Source: Sanguibacter gelidistatuariae (GTDB lineage Bacteria > Actinomycetota > Actinomycetes > Actinomycetales > Cellulomonadaceae). From it: a DNA stretch of 64,000 bases. Numbering within the stretch: position 1 is the first letter of the stretch; every line of letters starts with the position of its first letter. A program made the translations under genes and the position numbers. Under the pieces are notes generated by a model. It worked only from the letters and a program-made list of their open reading frames with translations. It was not told the DNA's origin and searched no databases. The stretch lies in NCBI RefSeq assembly GCF_900096585.1, contig NZ_FMYH01000001.1, forward strand, positions 434,001-498,000. The letters run 5' to 3'. This document shows, piece by piece, positions 60,349 through 64,000 of the stretch.

Positions 60349-61878
60349 CTAGAGTCCGGCCTCCTCGAGGAGACGCAGCCACACCTCCGAGACGGTCGGG
60401 TATGCGGGGACCGCGTGCCAGAGCCGGTCGAGGGGCACCTCGCCGACGACGGCGATCGTCGCCGCATGCAGCAGCTCCGCAGCGTCGGGGCCTACGAAGG
60501 TCGCTCCGACGATGACCCGGGTGTCGGTCGTGACGATGAGCTGGGCGGTCCCGGCGTAGTCGTCCGAGACGAGCGAGGCGCCAGCGACCGAGGCGAGGTC
60601 GTACCGGATCGTGCGGATGGCGAGACCGGCGTCGCGGGCCTGCTGCTCGGTGAGACCGACGCTGGACACCTCGGGCCGGGTGAAGACGACCTGGGGGACG
60701 GCGCGGTGGTCGGCGCTCGCTCGGAACTGGCTCCACCGCGCGGCGGATCGTTCACGGGTGCGCGCGTCGGGCGCGTCTGGACCACCGGGACCGGGCCCCC
60801 GGGCCCCCTCGGGGCCGAAACGCGCGGCGACGACGTCTCCGGCGACGCGGCCCTCGTACTTGCCCTGGTGGGTCGTCGCCGCCCGGCCGGTCACGTCGCC
60901 GGCGGCGAAGAGCCAGCCGGTCCCGGCGCCGTCCGGCTCGACGAGGACCTCCATGGCGTCGTCGACCGCGAGCGGTTTCTCGGGGTCCAGGCCGACGGCG
61001 TCGAGGCCGATGTCGGTCGTCGCCGGGCGGCGCCCGGTTGCGACCAGGACCTTCTCGACCACGACGGTGGAGCCGTCGGAGAGGTGCAGGCGGGTAGCGG
61101 TTCTCGTGCCGGTCTCGCCGGTCGCGGTGGCCCGGGTGACCTCGGTGCCCAGGCGGATGTCGACGCCGAGGTCGGTGAGCGCGGCTGCGACCGCCTCACC
61201 GGCGAAGGGTTCAGAGCTCGTCAGCAGCCGGTCTCCTCGCGCCACGACGGTGACGCGAGTCCCGAGGTCGGTCAGTGCGGTGGCCATCTCGACCGCGACG
61301 ACCCCGCCGCCGACGATGGCGAGGGAGGCCGGGACGTCGGTGACGGAGGTCGCCTCTCGGCTGGTCCACACCTCGCTGGGGTCCAGGCCGTCGATGGCAG
61401 GGACCACCGGAGTGCTGCCGGTTGCGAGGATGACCGCGTGCCGGGCGGTCACCGTCGTGGTGAGGGGGGATCCGTCCCCGTCGGCGGGGGCCGTGACGGT
61501 CATCGTCCGCGGTCCGGTGAAGCGGGCGCGTCCGCGGATCAGCGTGATGCCGGCGCCCTCGAGCCAGGACACCTGGCTGTCGTCGTGCCAGTGCGAGGTG
61601 AACGTGTCGCGCCGGGCGAGGACCGGGGCCGGGTCGAGCTCGCCGGTGAGCATCTCGGCCACGCCGGGCACCCCGCGGGCCGCCGCCAGCGCGGCCCCCG
61701 GGCGCAGCAGCGCCTTCGAGGGCATGCAGGCCCAGTACGAGCACTCCCCGCCGACCAGCGCGTCCTCGACGACGGCGACGCTCAACCCGGTGCGTCCGGC
61801 GCGTTCGGCGGTGTTTTCACCCACCGCGCCTGCCCCGATGACGACGACGTCGAAGGTCTGGTCGGTCGATGCGCTCAT
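60349..61878 (-). CDS. pyridine nucleotide-disulfide oxidoreductase (dihydrolipoyl dehydrogenase/mercuric reductase-like)
   Basis: 509-residue FAD enzyme. The FAD motif VIGAGAVGENTAERAG lies at about 13-28, the redox-active pair is in GGECSYWACMPSKALL (about 45-60), and the NAD(P) motif is IVGGGVVAVEMATAL with a following Arg-containing strand. LFAAGDVTG marks the second FAD site. The dimer interface domain runs from about 390. The C-terminal HAVPAYPTVSE supplies the proton-donor His. The true substrate is unclear. Start ATG 61878 has GAGGAA upstream. It is likely co-transcribed with or regulated apart from telA. Confidence 0.9.
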   Translation of the reverse strand: MSASTDQTFDVVVIGAGAVGENTAERAGRTGLSVAVVEDALVGGECSYWACMPSKALLRPGAALAAARGVPGVAEMLTGELDPAPVLARRDTFTSHWHDDSQVSWLEGAGITLIRGRARFTGPRTMTVTAPADGDGSPLTTTVTARHAVILATGSTPVVPAIDGLDPSEVWTSREATSVTDVPASLAIVGGGVVAVEMATALTDLGTRVTVVARGDRLLTSSEPFAGEAVAAALTDLGVDIRLGTEVTRATATGETGTRTATRLHLSDGSTVVVEKVLVATGRRPATTDIGLDAVGLDPEKPLAVDDAMEVLVEPDGAGTGWLFAAGDVTGRAATTHQGKYEGRVAGDVVAARFGPEGARGPGPGGPDAPDARTRERSAARWSQFRASADHRAVPQVVFTRPEVSSVGLTEQQARDAGLAIRTIRYDLASVAGASLVSDDYAGTAQLIVTTDTRVIVGATFVGPDAAELLHAATIAVVGEVPLDRLWHAVPAYPTVSEVWLRLLEEAGL

Positions 61879-61977
61879 GGTGTTCCTCGTGTTCTTTCGA
61901 GTGTCTTGCGGTCCGACCTCCATCGTCGTTCCCCGGACGCGACGGCGCAGCCCGAGATCCTGTGCGGGAGCGGCGCG

Positions 61978-62763
61978 TCAGGACGGCACGGCCTTGAGCT
62001 TGAACTGGGCTCCGGTGGGGTCTGCTGCGGTGGCCAGCTGCCCGTAGGGGGTGTCGGCGACGTCCTGGACGACGCTCCCGCCGAGCGCGGTGACCTGGGC
62101 GAGGGTGGCGGCGACGTCACGCGAGCCGAAGTAGACCTCCCAGGTGGAGGAGGCGCCGTCGGGCAGCCAGGAGGAGGCATCCACGATGCCCGCGCGCTGC
62201 ACGCCGTCGGCAATCTGGACGGTGTAGCGAAGCTCGTCGGAGTCGACCGTGACCTCGGTGTCCCAGCCGAAGGCCGAGCGGTAGAAGTCGACCGCCGCGG
62301 TGTAGCCGGTCGTGTACAGCTCGTGCCAGATCGCGGTGCCGTGCTCCTCGAGCGCGGAGTATCCCGTGTGCTCGGCCGGCTGCCAGGCGCCGATCACGGC
62401 TCCGGTCGGGTCGGCGTAGACGGCCATCGTGCCCTGGGCGCCGACCTGCATCGGCTCGACGAGAACGCGGCCGCCCGCGACCTGGACGGCGGAGGTGGTC
62501 GCGCCGGCGTCGGCCACGGCTAGGTAGGTTGACCAGCCGTCGGGGTAGCCAGAACCTGGTTCGTTCGCCATCATCCCGGCGACCCGCCGGTCGCCCTTGG
62601 AGCAGTTGACATAGCCGCCGTACTCGGGACCGGCGGCAACCGCCGTCCAGCCGAAGAGCTGACCGTAGAAGTCGGTCGCGCGGGCCAGGTCGGAGGTGGC
62701 CAGGTCGATCCAGCAGGGTGCACCGAAGGGCACGGAGTCGGTCACGGGTATCTCCTCTGACAT
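61978..62763 (-). CDS. VOC family protein, two glyoxalase-like domains
   Basis: 261-residue protein with two tandem betaalphabetabetabeta modules of the glyoxalase/bleomycin fold (about 14-130 and 140-258). Each begins CWIDLATSDLARATDFYGQLFGW or ELYTTGYTAAVDFYRSAFGWD. Family members bind small hydrophobic substrates or act as resistance/metabolic enzymes; no metal ligand set was confirmed. ATG 62763 with GAGGAGA upstream. Confidence 0.88.
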   Translation of the reverse strand: MSEEIPVTDSVPFGAPCWIDLATSDLARATDFYGQLFGWTAVAAGPEYGGYVNCSKGDRRVAGMMANEPGSGYPDGWSTYLAVADAGATTSAVQVAGGRVLVEPMQVGAQGTMAVYADPTGAVIGAWQPAEHTGYSALEEHGTAIWHELYTTGYTAAVDFYRSAFGWDTEVTVDSDELRYTVQIADGVQRAGIVDASSWLPDGASSTWEVYFGSRDVAATLAQVTALGGSVVQDVADTPYGQLATAADPTGAQFKLKAVPS

Positions 62764-62935
62764 TCTCTGGGTGCGCTCGCCGACGTTGGGTCCGACGACC
62801 GCCCGCGACGCAGACGGCGTCGCTCCAACGAGCCTAGGTCCGCGCCGAGCGTGCGTCTCGGGGAGCCGGTACAGGGCGCCGAGGTGAGGTCATCACGCGA
62901 ATCACGGACTCCGATGCAATCGGTCAGATACGACC

Positions 62936-62952
62936 TCTTAAAAGACTTAAGA
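62936..62952. promoter_or_regulatory. AT-rich palindrome in the VOC/MFS gap
   Basis: TCTTAA (62936-62941) and TTAAGA (62947-62952) form a perfect inverted repeat around AAGAC in an otherwise high-GC region. It lies 173 bp upstream of the VOC start and 70 bp past the MFS stop. A regulator site is possible; the size is too small for a good terminator. Confidence 0.4.
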
Positions 62953-63021
62953 AGTCATAGATGACTGCTCACGAGCTCGCGGACAGTTCCACCCCGGCGA
63001 ACAGGCTCAGTGGCTGGTCTC

Positions 63022-64000
63022 TCAGGCGCTCGGCCCCGCGACCGTCGTCCCGCGCGTGCGTGAGCGCAGCGCGAGCCCGACGCCGAGCGAGGCGGCGACC
63101 ATGAGCACCAGGCCGATGGCCGACGTCGCGACCATGCCCTGGGAGAAGGCGTCGCGCGCGGCGTCGACCAGCGGGGCGGCGACGTTGCTCGGGAGCGATT
63201 CTGCCGCGTGCACTGCGCCGCCGAGGGTTTGCTGGGCCGCCTCGGTCGTGGCGGCGTCGAGCCCGGCCGGGAGCTCGAGCCGGGTGCGGTAGAAGACCGC
63301 GAGCACGCTGCCGAGGATCGCCACCCCGAGGGAGGCGCCGAGCTCGTAGGCCGTCTCAGAGATGCCCGACGCTGCCCCGGCGCGCTCGGGTGGCACAGAG
63401 GCGAGGATCGCGTCGTTGGTGAGCGTCTCGGCCAGGCCTGCGCCGCCGCCCACGAGCACAAAGAGCGCCACGATCACCCCGACCGAGGAGGACCCGGTGA
63501 TGGTCATACCGAGCGCATAGCCACCGGCCGCCATGGCCAGTCCGGTCGGCACGAGCACCCACATGGGAGCGACCTTGGCCAGGGCAACGGCGGCGAGGCC
63601 CATGACGACTGCGGCCAGGGCGCCGGGCAGCAGGTACCAGCCGGCGGTCATCGGGGACAGGCCGAGGACCAGCTGGAGGAACTGGGAGACGAAGAACACG
63701 AGGCCGGAGAAGGCGAAGACGGCCATAAAGTTGGCGGTGACCGACGCCGAGAACACCCGGTTGCGGAACAGCCGGACGTCGAGCAGGGGGTCGGTCCGCC
63801 CGAACTGGCGCCGGACGAAGACGATCCCGAGGATCACGCCGGTGCCCAGCGCGGTGATCGCGAGCGGCGTGGCCCCGTGCGTGGCGAAGGTCTTGATCCC
63901 GAAGACGAAGGGCAGCATCGTGGCGATAGACAGGCCGACGCTGGGCAGGTCGAGGCGTGCCGCGAGCGGGTTGCGCGACTCGGGGATGAGGAACGGGGCG
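63022..64000 (-). CDS. MFS transporter, DHA2 (14-TM drug:H+ antiporter) type, C-terminal part
   Basis: The reading is open to the right edge, so the N-terminal part lies outside. The visible ~326 residues start PFLIPESRNPLAARLD, the loop typical of the SmvA/QacA group, and go on with about eight hydrophobic helices (SLVFFVSQFLQLVLGLSPMTAGW, SSVGVIVALFVLVGGGAGLAE). The EmrB/QacA family motif C-like GISETAYELGASLGVAILGS lies near residue 200. It probably exports cationic compounds. The stop is at 63022. Confidence 0.88.
   Translation of the reverse strand, partial: APFLIPESRNPLAARLDLPSVGLSIATMLPFVFGIKTFATHGATPLAITALGTGVILGIVFVRRQFGRTDPLLDVRLFRNRVFSASVTANFMAVFAFSGLVFFVSQFLQLVLGLSPMTAGWYLLPGALAAVVMGLAAVALAKVAPMWVLVPTGLAMAAGGYALGMTITGSSSVGVIVALFVLVGGGAGLAETLTNDAILASVPPERAGAASGISETAYELGASLGVAILGSVLAVFYRTRLELPAGLDAATTEAAQQTLGGAVHAAESLPSNVAAPLVDAARDAFSQGMVATSAIGLVLMVAASLGVGLALRSRTRGTTVAGPSA

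Noticed and set aside
59446..62523. 1025-codon plus-strand open frame
   Set aside because: It lies antisense to telA, the flavin reductase and VOC genes, which have clear family motifs. Its low-complexity Arg/Gly/Ala composition is typical of antisense frames in high-GC DNA.
1..64000. tRNA, rRNA or tmRNA genes
   Set aside because: No stretch with tRNA T-loop and acceptor pairing or rRNA similarity was recognised by eye. A covariance-model search would settle it.

Overview
The window is a high-GC chromosomal segment spanning the replication origin of an actinobacterium. Gene order and protein style (gnd-dnaN-oriC-dnaA | rpmH-rnpA-yidD-yidC-jag-rsmG-parA-parB, MurJ with a pseudokinase partner, DUF6049, PadR next to inositol-phosphate synthase, rpsF-ssb-rpsR-rplI, intein-bearing dnaB) point to the Micrococcales, probably near Cellulomonadaceae/Sanguibacteraceae. 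The genus is an inference. No rRNA, tRNA, CRISPR array or intact transposase was seen.

Region 1 (1-11.9 kb) is the origin and partition block. DnaA and DnaN run leftward around an intergenic oriC rich in DnaA-box-like 9-mers. The ribosomal L34/RNase P/membrane-insertion genes run rightward, followed by rsmG, parA and parB. Five parS-like sites lie at 7.8-11 kb and a sixth, weaker one at 23.9 kb. A decayed EamA-type transporter gene sits between rsmG and parA. The parA-parB gap holds 26-bp tandem repeats that each contain a hyphenated palindrome.

Region 2 (12-34 kb) is mostly cell-envelope and housekeeping. It holds a D-Ala-D-Ala-ligase-type enzyme and an aminotransferase, a trxB-trxA operon behind a SigR/SigH-like promoter, and a leftward NUDIX-DUF6049-murJ-pseudokinase operon. 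Next come cca, a rhodanese, two drug/metabolite exporters, padR-ino1, a bifunctional penicillin-binding protein with a PASTA domain, and the rpsF-ssb-rpsR-rplI operon.

Region 3 (33.9-36.7 kb) is dnaB, preceded by a cluster of DnaA boxes and interrupted in its P-loop by a 406-residue intein. The intein begins with Ala and carries the Trp-Cys-Thr signature of class 3 inteins, plus a LAGLIDADG endonuclease with two CxxC zinc-finger-like inserts.

Region 4 (36.8-64 kb) is accessory and metabolic. It contains tetR-oleate hydratase, a relic region with fragments resembling dnaB and the alkaline phosphatase gene, a probably leaderless HTH gene with palindromic operators, and a probably sortase-anchored alkaline phosphatase. 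Further on are an orphan PIN protein, tetR-SGNH esterase, a YefM/RelE-like pair with a shortened antitoxin, an M18 aminopeptidase, pyridoxal kinase, a TPR protein and an acyltransferase. The end holds an osmoprotectant ABC system whose binding protein looks circularly permuted, a TelA/TerD stress cluster, a flavin disulfide reductase, a VOC protein and the C-terminal part of a DHA2-type exporter that runs off the right edge.
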